Shown: positions 8,670-17,600 of the stretch, piece by piece
How the letters are laid out: every line of letters starts with the position of its first letter
How positions within the stretch are numbered: position 1 is the first letter of the stretch
Assembly (NCBI RefSeq): GCF_046098205.1
Contig: NZ_JBJURJ010000011.1
Span: 124,001-188,000 of the forward strand
Direction: 5' to 3'
DNA: 64,000 nucleotides
Source of the DNA: Paenibacillus_AR mesotrionivorans
Lineage (GTDB): Bacteria > Bacillota > Bacilli > Paenibacillales > NBRC-103111
Notes under the pieces: model-generated
Seen by the model: only the letters and a program-made list of their open reading frames with translations
The model's database searches: none
What the model was told of the DNA's origin: nothing
Position numbers and translations under genes: made by a program

Positions 8670-8909
8670 CTAAGGCTTAAACACAAACAGCGCTTTGCCC
8701 AAATGCGCTTCGTTCACCTTCCGGGAAACAGCGGAGACATACCGGTCCAGCGACTCGGAAAATTCCGCATCCCCCAACGCCTGGACGGGGAAATCGGAGA
8801 AGCCGGGGCCGCCCCCTTTATGCCTCCAGCGACCATCCAAAAACACATAGCCCTTACCGCTCAGCACAGCCCGCTTGCTTTCACTGGCTTGGTTCCCCAT
8901 GGGCAGCAT
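8670..8909 (-). CDS. small hypothetical protein
   Basis: A 79-residue frame between the WG-repeat gene and a strong terminator. GGGGAGG lies just upstream, but only four bases from ATG 8909; ATG 8900 would be at 12 bases, so the start is uncertain. The protein is basic, without signal peptide or membrane segment. I do not recognise it. Its position inside the same transcript as the WG gene is the main support. Confidence 0.4.
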   Translation of the reverse strand: MLPMGNQASESKRAVLSGKGYVFLDGRWRHKGGGPGFSDFPVQALGDAEFSESLDRYVSAVSRKVNEAHLGKALFVFKP

Positions 8910-8998
8910 CAGTCCTCCCCGGAATGTGATGGGGTTAGGATGCCGCGCCGCGCCGGGGGTTACCCGTGCGGATGTTTGGCAGGGCTGGCTGACCGGGC

Positions 8999-11038
8999 TT
9001 AAGGGTGAAAGGAGCGCCAGAAAGCGCCGGTTTTGTCCAGAATCGGGTCCAGCTCCGCAAAGGGAATCTTGAATTCAGGGAAGCCCGCTGCATAAGGGGC
9101 AATCTCATAAGGCGTAAACAACAGGTGGAGGTCATTCTCGGTGACATAGAACAGCTGATCGGCCGTAATGCCCTTGTAATTGTCCGGCCACACATACGGA
9201 TAAGCACCGCTGTCGATCTGCTTTTTCACAATGGCGCTGAGCACCTGGAGATAATTGCTGTCCGCTTTAAACAGATCCTTCAGTTCATAGAACCGGCCTG
9301 AGCCCAGATCCAGCGGCGGATATACCCGGGAGGGCATACCATGGGCGGCGCCGAAGGGATAGTCATATCCCTCCAGCAGCAGCTGGAGCAGCCGGCCGCG
9401 GTAGAACATCACCTGGAAGTCCCCGGTGTAGGAGGATTCCAGCTGCTGGCCCGCCGGAACAGGCTTTACCTTGGAGAGCTCCGCCAGCCGCCGGTTTACC
9501 TGCTCCCGCACAGAAGGAGGCGTGATGCCATCCACTTGGGGATAATACACCAGATAATCCTTGTTCGGTTTGTACTTGAGCTCTCTTACCCGGTAGGGGG
9601 GCGTAAGCGGGATCACCGTATTCTGAGTCCATACCAACCGTCCGGACTGGGTCAGATATGACAGCCGGTTATCCACCTGGGCCCGGATCAGGCCGTCTTC
9701 GAAGGACAACGTGCCGCTGCCCGGGACAAGGGGAAGCCGGGTAATCCGTTTGCCGTCGGGACCGATGAAGTAGGTATTTTTGCCGTCCTGGACAGAAGCG
9801 GCCCCCCGCTTGAAGTCCTCCACCGCCAGAAACTGAAAGTTGGAATAAAGATTCCCGTTCAGATCGGATATGGCATAGCGGGTGCCCACATACGGCCGGG
9901 CGGGATCAATGGGCTTGCCCAGCGCTGCGCGGCCCAGACCCAAGAGACGGATGTCCGAATACCCGGCGGGAATGGTGAACTTCCCGGCTTTATCGATCAA
10001 TCCGTAATTGGCGCCGTAATCTTCTGCCGTGTTGACAACCGCATGGCCCGCCTGGAAGGGCTGCGCTCCCGTGAAAGCCGGAGCGATGACCACAGCCCCC
10101 TGCTCATTCACGTAGCCGTATTTGCCCCCGTCGGTATCCTGGTACGCCAATACTCCTTCTGCGGGCGGACCTACAAAGGCAAAGGGCAGCTCCGACAGGG
10201 TTTCGCCGTTCAGTCCGATCAGACGGTACAGCCCGTTCTTCACCTTGACCAAGGCCTTGCCGTTGGCAAAGTCATTCCCCTCCATATAGGAGGCGGGAAT
10301 CACCTCAGCGCCGTCCCGGTCGAGATAGCCGTATGCGGCGTTTTCTCCCTGTCCCGTCTGATAGAACAGGGCCCGGCCTTCGCTGTAAGGCTGGATATAG
10401 CTGTAGACCTTGTCTGGCGGCGTCACCCGCCTGCCTTGCTCATCAATCACATAAGAGCCCTTGTCATCCGATACGGACGCTCTCCCCTCGGAGAATTCGC
10501 CGATGCTGTCAAAGCGGGGCTCCACCACAAATTGGCCGCGGGTATTGATAATCCCGCTTTTGCCGTTTTTGGACACCACCGCAAGCCCATTATCCTGGAA
10601 GCTCTCCGCATAATCGTAGACCGCGGGAAGCCTTAGCTTGCCCCCTGCGTCCACATAACCCCATAATTGCCCGGAGGTGGTGTTCACGCTTGCCGGAAGC
10701 AATACTTGCGCCCGCTGAGCAGAGCTTTCCCCGCCGGACAGCGCATAACGCACCCGCTCGGAAGGCCCCTCCGCCGTCCAATCCATTACGGACAGGGAGG
10801 CCTGTGTCTCCGCCGCCCAGCCTACCACCAGATTGTGGCCGCTTCTTCCGTTGACGGCAGCCGGCACCGCATAGAAGGCTTGAACAGCCAGATCCGGCCA
10901 CTGCCAACGGCCCGTTTCCGTCCAGCCCCAACCGCTATATTTGTAGACCGTCAGCCACAACCCGTCCTGGGCGCGGGACAGCGCTGCCGCCTCCCAAATC
11001 CCGTCTCCGTCAAAATCTCCCACTGCATGCATGCTCAA
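8999..11038 (-). CDS. WG-repeat protein with C-terminal DUF3298-like domain
   Basis: A 679-residue protein built mainly of WG repeats from about residue 120 to 500, recognised by recurring units such as GYVDAGGKLRLPAVYDYAE and GLIDKAGKFTIPAGY. A C-terminal region of about 180 residues resembles the DUF3298 domain of RsiV-like proteins. The N-terminus opens inside an FG-GAP-like calcium loop (GDFDGDGIWEAA). The start is taken as TTG 11038, which has GGAGG seven bases upstream; the frame runs on to 11146 without a ribosome site. No signal peptide is visible, although related proteins are usually exported. Function unknown, probably protein binding. Confidence 0.75.
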   Translation of the reverse strand: MSMHAVGDFDGDGIWEAAALSRAQDGLWLTVYKYSGWGWTETGRWQWPDLAVQAFYAVPAAVNGRSGHNLVVGWAAETQASLSVMDWTAEGPSERVRYALSGGESSAQRAQVLLPASVNTTSGQLWGYVDAGGKLRLPAVYDYAESFQDNGLAVVSKNGKSGIINTRGQFVVEPRFDSIGEFSEGRASVSDDKGSYVIDEQGRRVTPPDKVYSYIQPYSEGRALFYQTGQGENAAYGYLDRDGAEVIPASYMEGNDFANGKALVKVKNGLYRLIGLNGETLSELPFAFVGPPAEGVLAYQDTDGGKYGYVNEQGAVVIAPAFTGAQPFQAGHAVVNTAEDYGANYGLIDKAGKFTIPAGYSDIRLLGLGRAALGKPIDPARPYVGTRYAISDLNGNLYSNFQFLAVEDFKRGAASVQDGKNTYFIGPDGKRITRLPLVPGSGTLSFEDGLIRAQVDNRLSYLTQSGRLVWTQNTVIPLTPPYRVRELKYKPNKDYLVYYPQVDGITPPSVREQVNRRLAELSKVKPVPAGQQLESSYTGDFQVMFYRGRLLQLLLEGYDYPFGAAHGMPSRVYPPLDLGSGRFYELKDLFKADSNYLQVLSAIVKKQIDSGAYPYVWPDNYKGITADQLFYVTENDLHLLFTPYEIAPYAAGFPEFKIPFAELDPILDKTGAFWRSFHP

Positions 11039-11248
11039 GGCGGTCCCTCCTAAGGTATCGCAAGGTTTATGCCATAAGCATATGGGGACAACGGGGAGGA
11101 AATGACAACTCGGCCTATGAAATTCGCAACATGCACGCGCAGCCAAAATCCGCTACAATAGGAATAAGCCCCTTGGAAAAGCCCTCCAAGCGGCCAGCAG
11201 GTAAATCCGACTATTCATAACCCTTATAATAAAAAGGAAGGTACCCTC

Positions 11249-12058
11249 ATGCTTCAGGAGCCACAGTCTGCAAGAGAAGAAGAATTGGCTGCGGAATCCG
11301 TGGAAGAGGCGGATGCGCAACGACTCTGTCCACGCTGCAATATGTACAAGCCGCTGTCGCATTTTATGAAGCGGACAGGCAAACGCTCCGGCAAGAATGC
11401 CCGACGCGGCATGTGCCGGGCTTGCCGCAAAAAAACTAAAAAGCTCCGGCGTCTCACCGGCCAGGAGAGTCCTCCTCCGGGTGAGAGCACGGAGTCTGGG
11501 GCAGGCAGCCCGTTTATGGCTGTGGATATGGAGGGCCGTACATCCCCGCCCCTTACAGACGCAGACGGCAGCACACCGGTTGCGGTCCCCGTTGCGCCGG
11601 GAGAGGAGCATCTCTCCCAGGTGCCTATGCGCAGGCTCAGCCGGCGCCCCTTGCCGGAGCCTCCGCCCAAACCCCCGGGACCCGACGCTTCCGTGCTCCG
11701 CCCCACCCGGGAGGGCATTATCCGCATGCGCGGGCATACGGATAAAGGACGGCGCTGGGTGCAGGAGACGGATCTGGAGACAGCGTCCGTCCTGGTCAAG
11801 GAGTACGCCGCCGTGGTAGTCAACGCCCATACCATCCGCCGCCTCTATTCCAACAAGAAATTCAAGCGCTACATCCTGATGCGGGATCAGTTTACCTGTT
11901 ATTTCTGCGGGGAATACGGCGATACCATCGACCATTTGCTGCCCCGCTCCCGGGGCGGCCACACCACCCCGATGAACTGCGTCTGCGCCTGCTCCTTATG
12001 TAACCAGAGCAAGGCCAACCGCAGTCTGGAGGACTTTATGGAAGGTGTGGAGGATTAA
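11249..12058 (+). CDS. HNH endonuclease domain protein with N-terminal zinc ribbon
   Basis: A 269-residue protein with two metal-binding ends and a disordered middle. The N-terminal ribbon uses C27, C30, C56 and C59. Residues about 75-150 are Pro/Ser/Gly-rich. The C-terminal HNH domain has C217-C220, the DH pair D228-H229, H238, and C248-C251 followed by N252, so the catalytic histidine and structural zinc site look intact. Such domains cut DNA non-specifically or at sites set by partners. GGAAGG lies seven bases before ATG 11249. No restriction, phage or methylase gene is adjacent, so its role is unclear. Confidence 0.8.
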   Translation: MLQEPQSAREEELAAESVEEADAQRLCPRCNMYKPLSHFMKRTGKRSGKNARRGMCRACRKKTKKLRRLTGQESPPPGESTESGAGSPFMAVDMEGRTSPPLTDADGSTPVAVPVAPGEEHLSQVPMRRLSRRPLPEPPPKPPGPDASVLRPTREGIIRMRGHTDKGRRWVQETDLETASVLVKEYAAVVVNAHTIRRLYSNKKFKRYILMRDQFTCYFCGEYGDTIDHLLPRSRGGHTTPMNCVCACSLCNQSKANRSLEDFMEGVED

Positions 12059-12075
12059 CCCGAAGGACAGGCTGT

Positions 12076-13176
12076 TCAGGCCTCCGTCGAGGTGAGATGG
12101 TCGCAGATCCGGTTGCGGCCTTTGCGTTTGGCTTGGTACAGGTAAGCATCGGCATGCTCCAGCAAGCGGTCCGCCTCCATCCCCTTGCCGTAGGGATGGA
12201 GCCCGATGCTTATCGTCACCCGCCGCCCCTCCAGTCCGGGATGCTCCTGAAGCTCCACATTCTCCCGGATGCGCTCCAGCACCTGGCGGACCTCCTCCAG
12301 CGTCCGGTCCGTAAAAACAATGGTAAACTCCTCGCCGCCGTAGCGGGCGGCAAAATCACTGCTTCCCACTCCCTCCCGGATGGCGGAGGCAATCCTTTTC
12401 AACACTTGATCCCCCGCCTGATGCCCGAAGGTATCATTCACCGACTTAAAAAAATCCACATCCATCATCGCCACATGGAGGGAAAACCCCTCCGAATCCG
12501 CATACCGCAGCAGCATCTCCAAATGCTCGTTCAGCGCCGCCCGGTTATATAGGCCGGTCAGCGGGTCGGTCCTCACCATCTTATCCTTGATCACATTCTG
12601 GATCATCAGATTCTGCTTATCCACCGATTCCATCCGCAGCTCCTGCAGAAGCTCCATCCCCCGTTCCATGGAATTCATCGCCACGAAGGCGGAGACACCC
12701 AGAATAAGGGGGATAACCAGCCATTCCACCAGGGAGGTCCGGTCACGGAGCGCCGGAAAAAGGGAAGTGGCAATCAGGAACGCCGACAAATTCATAAGCG
12801 CGGTATATACCACCAACCGCCGCTGGAAATACATAATGGAAACCACAATCGGCAAAATCCAAAGGGCCTGGATATAGTCCAGGCTATGATGAGCCACGAT
12901 CAGGACGGTGCAAATCAGCGTGGTCATGCCGACCACCACCCAATGGTAGGCGCTTTTCAGCCGCAAATACAGCAGCTCACCCAGACAGAGAATGCCAAAA
13001 TTGATGCCGCCAGGGATCAGCATATATCTCATTTGGGCCTCCCAGCCGCCTCCCCTGCTGAGGAGCAGCATAATCTCCTCCGCCAGAAGGACCAGAAGCA
13101 ATACCCACCAGAAAGAATTGAGAGACTTCCGATTCCACCGCCGGTTGTTCATGCCGAGAAAATCATCCTGCTTCAT
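12076..13176 (-). CDS. membrane diguanylate cyclase (GGDEF)
   Basis: Makes cyclic di-GMP from two GTP. Residues about 20-170 contain five or six membrane segments. The GGDEF domain follows from about 200, with DPLTGLYNR at 204-212 and the active-site loop GGEEF at 280-284. The inhibitory RxxD site that usually lies just before the loop reads GSSD, so product inhibition through this site is probably lost. The input domain has no recognised ligand. It converges on the HNH gene with 17 bases between the stops. Catalytic activity is likely. Confidence 0.88.
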   Translation of the reverse strand: MKQDDFLGMNNRRWNRKSLNSFWWVLLLVLLAEEIMLLLSRGGGWEAQMRYMLIPGGINFGILCLGELLYLRLKSAYHWVVVGMTTLICTVLIVAHHSLDYIQALWILPIVVSIMYFQRRLVVYTALMNLSAFLIATSLFPALRDRTSLVEWLVIPLILGVSAFVAMNSMERGMELLQELRMESVDKQNLMIQNVIKDKMVRTDPLTGLYNRAALNEHLEMLLRYADSEGFSLHVAMMDVDFFKSVNDTFGHQAGDQVLKRIASAIREGVGSSDFAARYGGEEFTIVFTDRTLEEVRQVLERIRENVELQEHPGLEGRRVTISIGLHPYGKGMEADRLLEHADAYLYQAKRKGRNRICDHLTSTEA

Positions 13177-13470
13177 GTTATCGTCTCCCGCAATCCGACC
13201 TTGTCCTCACAATGTGTATAGGTCTTTGCGCCCATTGACCTGCGTAATAATTCGACATCGTTTTAGTAATTCCTTTATTATGCAGAAAATATAGAATAGG
13301 TGAATTCTTATACATTTTGTCCCGTTTTTATCCACACCAACCTCTGGAAAATTGGGGAATCTCCCTTATTCCGCCCACCGTTTCCCACCGGTTCCATTCA
13401 CCTGGACTGCCTCCGGGGAATATGGTGAAGGCATAGGCATTTATCCCCTATGATGCGGAGGTTATTCGTT

Positions 13471-14376
13471 ATGGAGTGTTACCCCGTTTACCCGTATTAC
13501 GGCAAAAAGACGGAATGCAAGGAAGAGCCGTTGTCCTTTCCTCCCCAGCACCAGCCGGTCCAGCCCGGACTGGAATATGTCATGAACCCCAGGCCCATCT
13601 TCGAAAATCCGGCTTACCAGGGCAGCGGAAAGCTTAAGGGCCGCACAGCTATTATTTCCGGCGGCGACAGCGGTATTGGCCGGGCAACAGCGGTTGCTTT
13701 TGCCAAGGAAGGCGCCTGTCTGGTGGTTCCTTACCTGTACGAAGAGCGGGATGCAGAGGAAACCAAGGCGCGGATCGAAGAGCTGGGAGGCCGCTGCTTG
13801 TTTATCCGCACCGACCTGAATACCAAAAAAGCCTGCCAGGAGGTAGTGGATTGCGCCATTGCCACCTTCGGCAGACTGGATATTCTGGTGAACAACATCG
13901 GGGTGCAGTACCCTCAGGAGAAGCTGACGGATATTACCGAGGAGCAGCTGGAGCATACCTTCCGCACCAATGTCTACTCGTATTTCTTCATGACCCAGGC
14001 GGCCCTGCCCCACTTGAAGGCCGGCAGCTCCATCATTAATACCTCCTCCATAACCGCCTACCGTGGAGAAAAGACCCTGTTGGACTATTCCGCCACCAAA
14101 GGTGCGGTTGTGTCCTTTACCCGCTCCTTGGCCATGAACCTGGTGGAGCAGGGGATCCGCGTCAATGCGGTGGCTCCGGGCCCTATCTGGACACCGCTGA
14201 TCCCCTCAAGCTTCTCCGCCGCCAGGGTGTCCGTGTTCGGCACCGAAACACCCATGAAACGGGCAGGCCAGCCCTTCGAGCTGGCTCCTGCCTATGTGTA
14301 TCTGGCGTCTGACGACTCCCGCTATGTGACCGGGGAGACCATGCATGTTAACGGCGGGGATTTCATCACCAGCTGA
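13471..14376 (+). CDS. SDR-family oxidoreductase (YhdF/YghA-like)
   Basis: Short-chain dehydrogenase of 301 residues belonging to the extended group with a 40-residue N-terminal tail (PQHQPVQPGLEYVMNPRP) seen in B. subtilis YhdF and E. coli YghA. The NAD(P) glycine motif is SGGDSGIGRA, followed by NNIG, the catalytic serine in NTSSIT, and YSATK. ATG 13471 is chosen because GGAGG stands nine bases upstream; the frame could extend to 13450. The substrate is unknown; relatives are linked to general stress and aldehyde or alcohol metabolism. Confidence 0.88.
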   Translation: MECYPVYPYYGKKTECKEEPLSFPPQHQPVQPGLEYVMNPRPIFENPAYQGSGKLKGRTAIISGGDSGIGRATAVAFAKEGACLVVPYLYEERDAEETKARIEELGGRCLFIRTDLNTKKACQEVVDCAIATFGRLDILVNNIGVQYPQEKLTDITEEQLEHTFRTNVYSYFFMTQAALPHLKAGSSIINTSSITAYRGEKTLLDYSATKGAVVSFTRSLAMNLVEQGIRVNAVAPGPIWTPLIPSSFSAARVSVFGTETPMKRAGQPFELAPAYVYLASDDSRYVTGETMHVNGGDFITS

Positions 14377-14387
14377 CGCCAAGGCTG

Positions 14388-16502
14388 TCAGGGGAACGGA
14401 ACGATACCCGGCTTGGGGTCGATTTGCCCGAAGGGGTTATACCCCAGCAGGCTAACCTGGTTATGCTCATTCACCAGCACGTGATAATGCAGCCCCGGCC
14501 CTTCGATATTGTAATTGTAGAAAGAAGAAAGCAGCTTAACCGGGGCGGGCAGCTGTGCCTGCAGTCGCAGCTTGTGGCGGTCCTCGCCGGCTGTCCCGTC
14601 AGCATGCACCTGAAGGCTTCCGCTGATGCGGGTGATGTTCCGGGCATGGGCCGACTGCACCTGAGGGGTCACCGACAGAATCTCCAGCTTGCCGGTGTTA
14701 TTCCTCCATTCCATCTCCATGTCGAGCCGGATCTCCCGGAGATCACCGGTTTCCTCCAGCGCCCATACCTGCAGCGGCTCGGCGGTATGCAGCACATAAT
14801 CGTCAACCGACAGCTCCTTCACGGGATTAGTCCCCATGATGGAACGGAACCGGTACCCGCCCTCCTTGTTGCGGTCGGCATAAAACACCTTTCCGTCCTC
14901 CGTCAGCGCCATAAACACATACGGATTCCCGTAGAGGGAACGGATCCGCCCGGTCCAGCCCCCTTCTGCGGCCAGCTTTTCCGCCCCAGCAGGCACAAGC
15001 CCGGTGGTACTAGGGCTGGCTGCACCAGCCTCTTGACCCATGCTCTCCACCGCCTCACGCAAAAATACCAGGTCCAGTTTGCCCCGGTCGTCCAGCAGCA
15101 GCAGCCGGTCCCCGCCGGCAGCCATCCGTTTCACCGGATTGGTGAGCGTCAGAGGCTGGGAAGAGGAGAAATCCTTCTCCCACAGCCGGACAGCTCCTGT
15201 CTTATCCAGCGTAACGGGATAACCCAGGACAAATTGAAGCTCCTGAAGCTCCGCCACTCCCGGTACTGGCCCGAAGGTGCGGTCAGGCTGCATGGCGCGC
15301 AGGGTCCCGTCCTCCATAATAAAATAGGGACGTCCGGAGGCAGCCACGGCCTTGCGGACGCCGGTCAGCTCCCCCATGTCCTTCCAACGGTCCAAAATAA
15401 CCGGAACCCTGCCCAGCTGGCCGTCCATATTCCGGCCCCAGGTATATACCCGGCCTGCTTCATCTAAGGCCAAGGCATGATGATTGCCCGCTTCAAGACC
15501 GACAATATCTTCAAGCCCTTGTATTTGTACAGGGTCCAGCACCGTTTCAGTGCCTGGCCCCAGAAGTCCGTCCCCATTCTTCCCGAAGCCCCATACGGTT
15601 CCGTCGCTGCGGGTGAACAGATAGGTGCCTTCACCGGCTACAGCCATCTTCACCGCACCGGCAAGCCGCGGCTCTGCTGCAAGCTTTTGCTCACGGGGAA
15701 GATAGCGCAAAACCTCGTTATTATCCAGCCGGATCAGCGCCTCATCCTCATAACCGACCGTTACCGATGCAACTCCCTGCAGCAGCAGCACTTTATGATT
15801 CTCCGGCTTCAGAATATCCCCGCTTAACCCTGCCGCATACCACAGCCTGCCTTCCTGCTCCTGCACAAAAAGCGAAAAGGATGTTCCGTATATAGCCGAT
15901 ACCCCTGAAAAATTGCCGAAGCGCAGCGGCTTTCCCGTTTCTCTCGGCAAGTACCATAACGTTCCGTCCTTGCGCAGGGCAAACAGGGTGCCGAACATCT
16001 CATCCAGCTGCTGGATGGATATAATCTCGGACAAACCCTCCACCTGCTGAAGCGCCTCCTGCTGCTTGGTTCCCCGCTTCATAACATGGCCGTCTTTGCC
16101 CAACAGATAATTTTGGGTCACCTGCGTCACCGGCCTGTCAGCGGTTACCCGTTTAGGCCCGGTATCCGCCTCGGGAGAGCCGAAGCCCCAGCCCCAATGC
16201 CAGGCAGTGCCGTCCCGGTCAACGGCAAAGGATAGTCCCGGCTTGCTGCCGTAGCCTGCGGCATCGAATATCCGCCCGGCGGCAACGGAGGCTACCGGAA
16301 CCCGGACCTGGGAGGCCGGTTCCGCTGCTGGGGCGGAGGCCGCCGGTGCAGGAGGGGCGGCTGTAGGAACGGGAGACGGGGCCAAGGATGAGGCTGGGGT
16401 CTCCTCCGGCGCTATCCGTTGCTCCCGTTCACATCCGAATAAAAGCGCCCCTGCCAAAATCCATATGATAAATAACGCAGCATATTTGCCAGATTGGACC
16501 AT
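14388..16502 (-). CDS. RCC1-repeat lipoprotein
   Basis: Surface protein of 704 residues. The N-terminal signal ends in a lipobox (ALLFGC), so the mature protein should be lipid-anchored at the cysteine near residue 24. An Ala/Pro/Ser-rich linker of about 45 residues follows, then RCC1-type repeats with units such as GTVWGFGKNGDGLLG and GRVYTWGRNMDGQLG that predict a beta-propeller. The last 150 residues are different and unrecognised. GGGAGG lies nine bases before the start. Ligand and role are unknown. Confidence 0.82.
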   Translation of the reverse strand: MVQSGKYAALFIIWILAGALLFGCEREQRIAPEETPASSLAPSPVPTAAPPAPAASAPAAEPASQVRVPVASVAAGRIFDAAGYGSKPGLSFAVDRDGTAWHWGWGFGSPEADTGPKRVTADRPVTQVTQNYLLGKDGHVMKRGTKQQEALQQVEGLSEIISIQQLDEMFGTLFALRKDGTLWYLPRETGKPLRFGNFSGVSAIYGTSFSLFVQEQEGRLWYAAGLSGDILKPENHKVLLLQGVASVTVGYEDEALIRLDNNEVLRYLPREQKLAAEPRLAGAVKMAVAGEGTYLFTRSDGTVWGFGKNGDGLLGPGTETVLDPVQIQGLEDIVGLEAGNHHALALDEAGRVYTWGRNMDGQLGRVPVILDRWKDMGELTGVRKAVAASGRPYFIMEDGTLRAMQPDRTFGPVPGVAELQELQFVLGYPVTLDKTGAVRLWEKDFSSSQPLTLTNPVKRMAAGGDRLLLLDDRGKLDLVFLREAVESMGQEAGAASPSTTGLVPAGAEKLAAEGGWTGRIRSLYGNPYVFMALTEDGKVFYADRNKEGGYRFRSIMGTNPVKELSVDDYVLHTAEPLQVWALEETGDLREIRLDMEMEWRNNTGKLEILSVTPQVQSAHARNITRISGSLQVHADGTAGEDRHKLRLQAQLPAPVKLLSSFYNYNIEGPGLHYHVLVNEHNQVSLLGYNPFGQIDPKPGIVPFP

Positions 16503-16676
16503 GAGGGTAAACCTCCCTCTCTCGGGCTATTTCACGGACAGGACACCCCTGGCCGCTGCTAAGCCCTCTGTTCTACCAATAAAGACGCTTTCATCCACTG
16601 GAATGTTTCGGAAGCAGGGATTCTTTCTTTGGATGTACAGGCAGAAAAAATCGCCCACTAAAATATATAATAATTA

Positions 16677-16725
16677 ACTTTACAAAAGTAAGTCGCTCAT
16701 GCTATTATACTTACATAAAGTAAGT
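16677..16725 (+). promoter_or_regulatory. doxX-type promoter bracketed by two 17-bp palindromes
   Basis: Palindrome 1 (16677-16693, ACTTTACAAAAGTAAGT) and palindrome 2 (16709-16725, ACTTACATAAAGTAAGT) are 32 bp apart centre to centre, three helical turns. A -35 TTTACA (16679-16684) lies in the first, and a -10 TATTAT (16703-16708) just ahead of the second. A dimeric MarR- or HxlR-type repressor is the natural reading. Confidence 0.65.
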
Positions 16726-16762
16726 TAATTCAAAAACACAAGATAATCAGGGAGGAATTCTA

Positions 16763-17149
16763 ATGTTGGATGCAGGTTTGTTGATTATACGGTTGGTGGT
16801 CGGATTGACCTTGATGGGGCACGGGGCGCAAAAGCTGTTCGGCTGGTTCGGCGGATACGGCCCCAAAGGCACCGGAGGCTGGATGGAATCCATCGGTATG
16901 AAACCCGGTGTGGCCATGGCTGTGATGGCCGGATTGTCTGAGCTGGCAGGCGGCCTTCTGTTTGCCGCAGGTCTGTGGCTGCCGGTAGCCGCAGTGCTCA
17001 TCGCAGGCACGATGCTGGTGGCCATTGTGAAGGTTCACGGCCCCAACGGTTATTGGACCGATAAAGGCGGTTATGAATATAACCTCCTGCTGATTGCAGT
17101 AGCAGTGGCTCTGGCCCTGACTGGCCCCGGTCTGTACGCCATCGGCTGA
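16763..17149 (+). CDS. DoxX-family membrane protein
   Basis: A 128-residue membrane protein with four hydrophobic segments and the DoxX hallmarks: GLTLMGHGAQKLFGWFGG at residues about 14-31 and the second half GLWLPVAAVLIAGTM. GGGAGG is seven bases before ATG. Some relatives, such as CatD of B. subtilis, are induced by quinones and thiol stress through the DUF24 regulators YodB and CatR. The paired palindromes in this promoter fit that style of control, but no regulator gene is adjacent. Its biochemical activity is unproven. Confidence 0.85.
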   Translation: MLDAGLLIIRLVVGLTLMGHGAQKLFGWFGGYGPKGTGGWMESIGMKPGVAMAVMAGLSELAGGLLFAAGLWLPVAAVLIAGTMLVAIVKVHGPNGYWTDKGGYEYNLLLIAVAVALALTGPGLYAIG

Positions 17150-17163
17150 TTTGCTGCATAGTG

Positions 17164-17197
17164 AACGCCGCCTGGGTTATGCCGGGCGGCGTTTTGG
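17164..17197 (+). terminator. rho-independent terminator
   Basis: AACGCCGCC pairs with GGCGGCGTT around a short loop and runs into TTTT, closing the single-gene doxX-type transcript. Confidence 0.75.
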
Positions 17198-17266
17198 CAT
17201 GCGCATAGAACCTTGGCCGCCAAGCCATAGTATGGGTAAAGATGTGTGTGAAAGGAGGCGGAGAGC

Positions 17267-17497
17267 TTGTCCCCAGATTTTCAAGAGGAGCAAAAGCACG
17301 CAGGCACGGGTTTTCCGGAGGCGGATGCCACTGTAGCGGGCCGCGGGGATGCAGAGGATGACATGGAGGTGGCAGCCTTGACAGGGTTGGCCCAATGGAT
17401 CAACTGCCAGGGCGACTCAGGAGAAACCGCCGCATTGATGGACCGTCTGAAGGAGGATTTGCCGGGTAAGGTGGAGCGCGGCGGAGAGAAGTCCTGA
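17267..17497 (+). CDS. small acidic hypothetical protein, TTG start
   Basis: A 76-residue, strongly acidic cytoplasmic protein. TTG 17267 has a near-ideal AAAGGAGG eight bases upstream, and a bidirectional terminator follows 33 bases after the stop, so the gene is likely real despite its size. No motif is recognised. The C-terminal half could form an amphipathic helix. Confidence 0.6.
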   Translation: MSPDFQEEQKHAGTGFPEADATVAGRGDAEDDMEVAALTGLAQWINCQGDSGETAALMDRLKEDLPGKVERGGEKS

Positions 17498-17529
17498 AGC
17501 CATGGTCTTACGCAGGTGCTTCCAACACG

Positions 17530-17580
17530 AAAAAAAGGCTGTCCCCGTCATGCTCATGACGTTTGGGACAACCTTTTTTT
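17530..17580. terminator. bidirectional terminator
   Basis: An A-run and T-run flank a long stem (AAAAAAGG.TGTCCC with GGGACA.CCTTTTTT, plus an inner CGTCATG/CATGACG). It serves the small acidic gene on the plus strand and thiM on the minus strand. Confidence 0.85.
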
Positions 17581-17600
17581 GTGACGGGCTGCTTGCAGGC

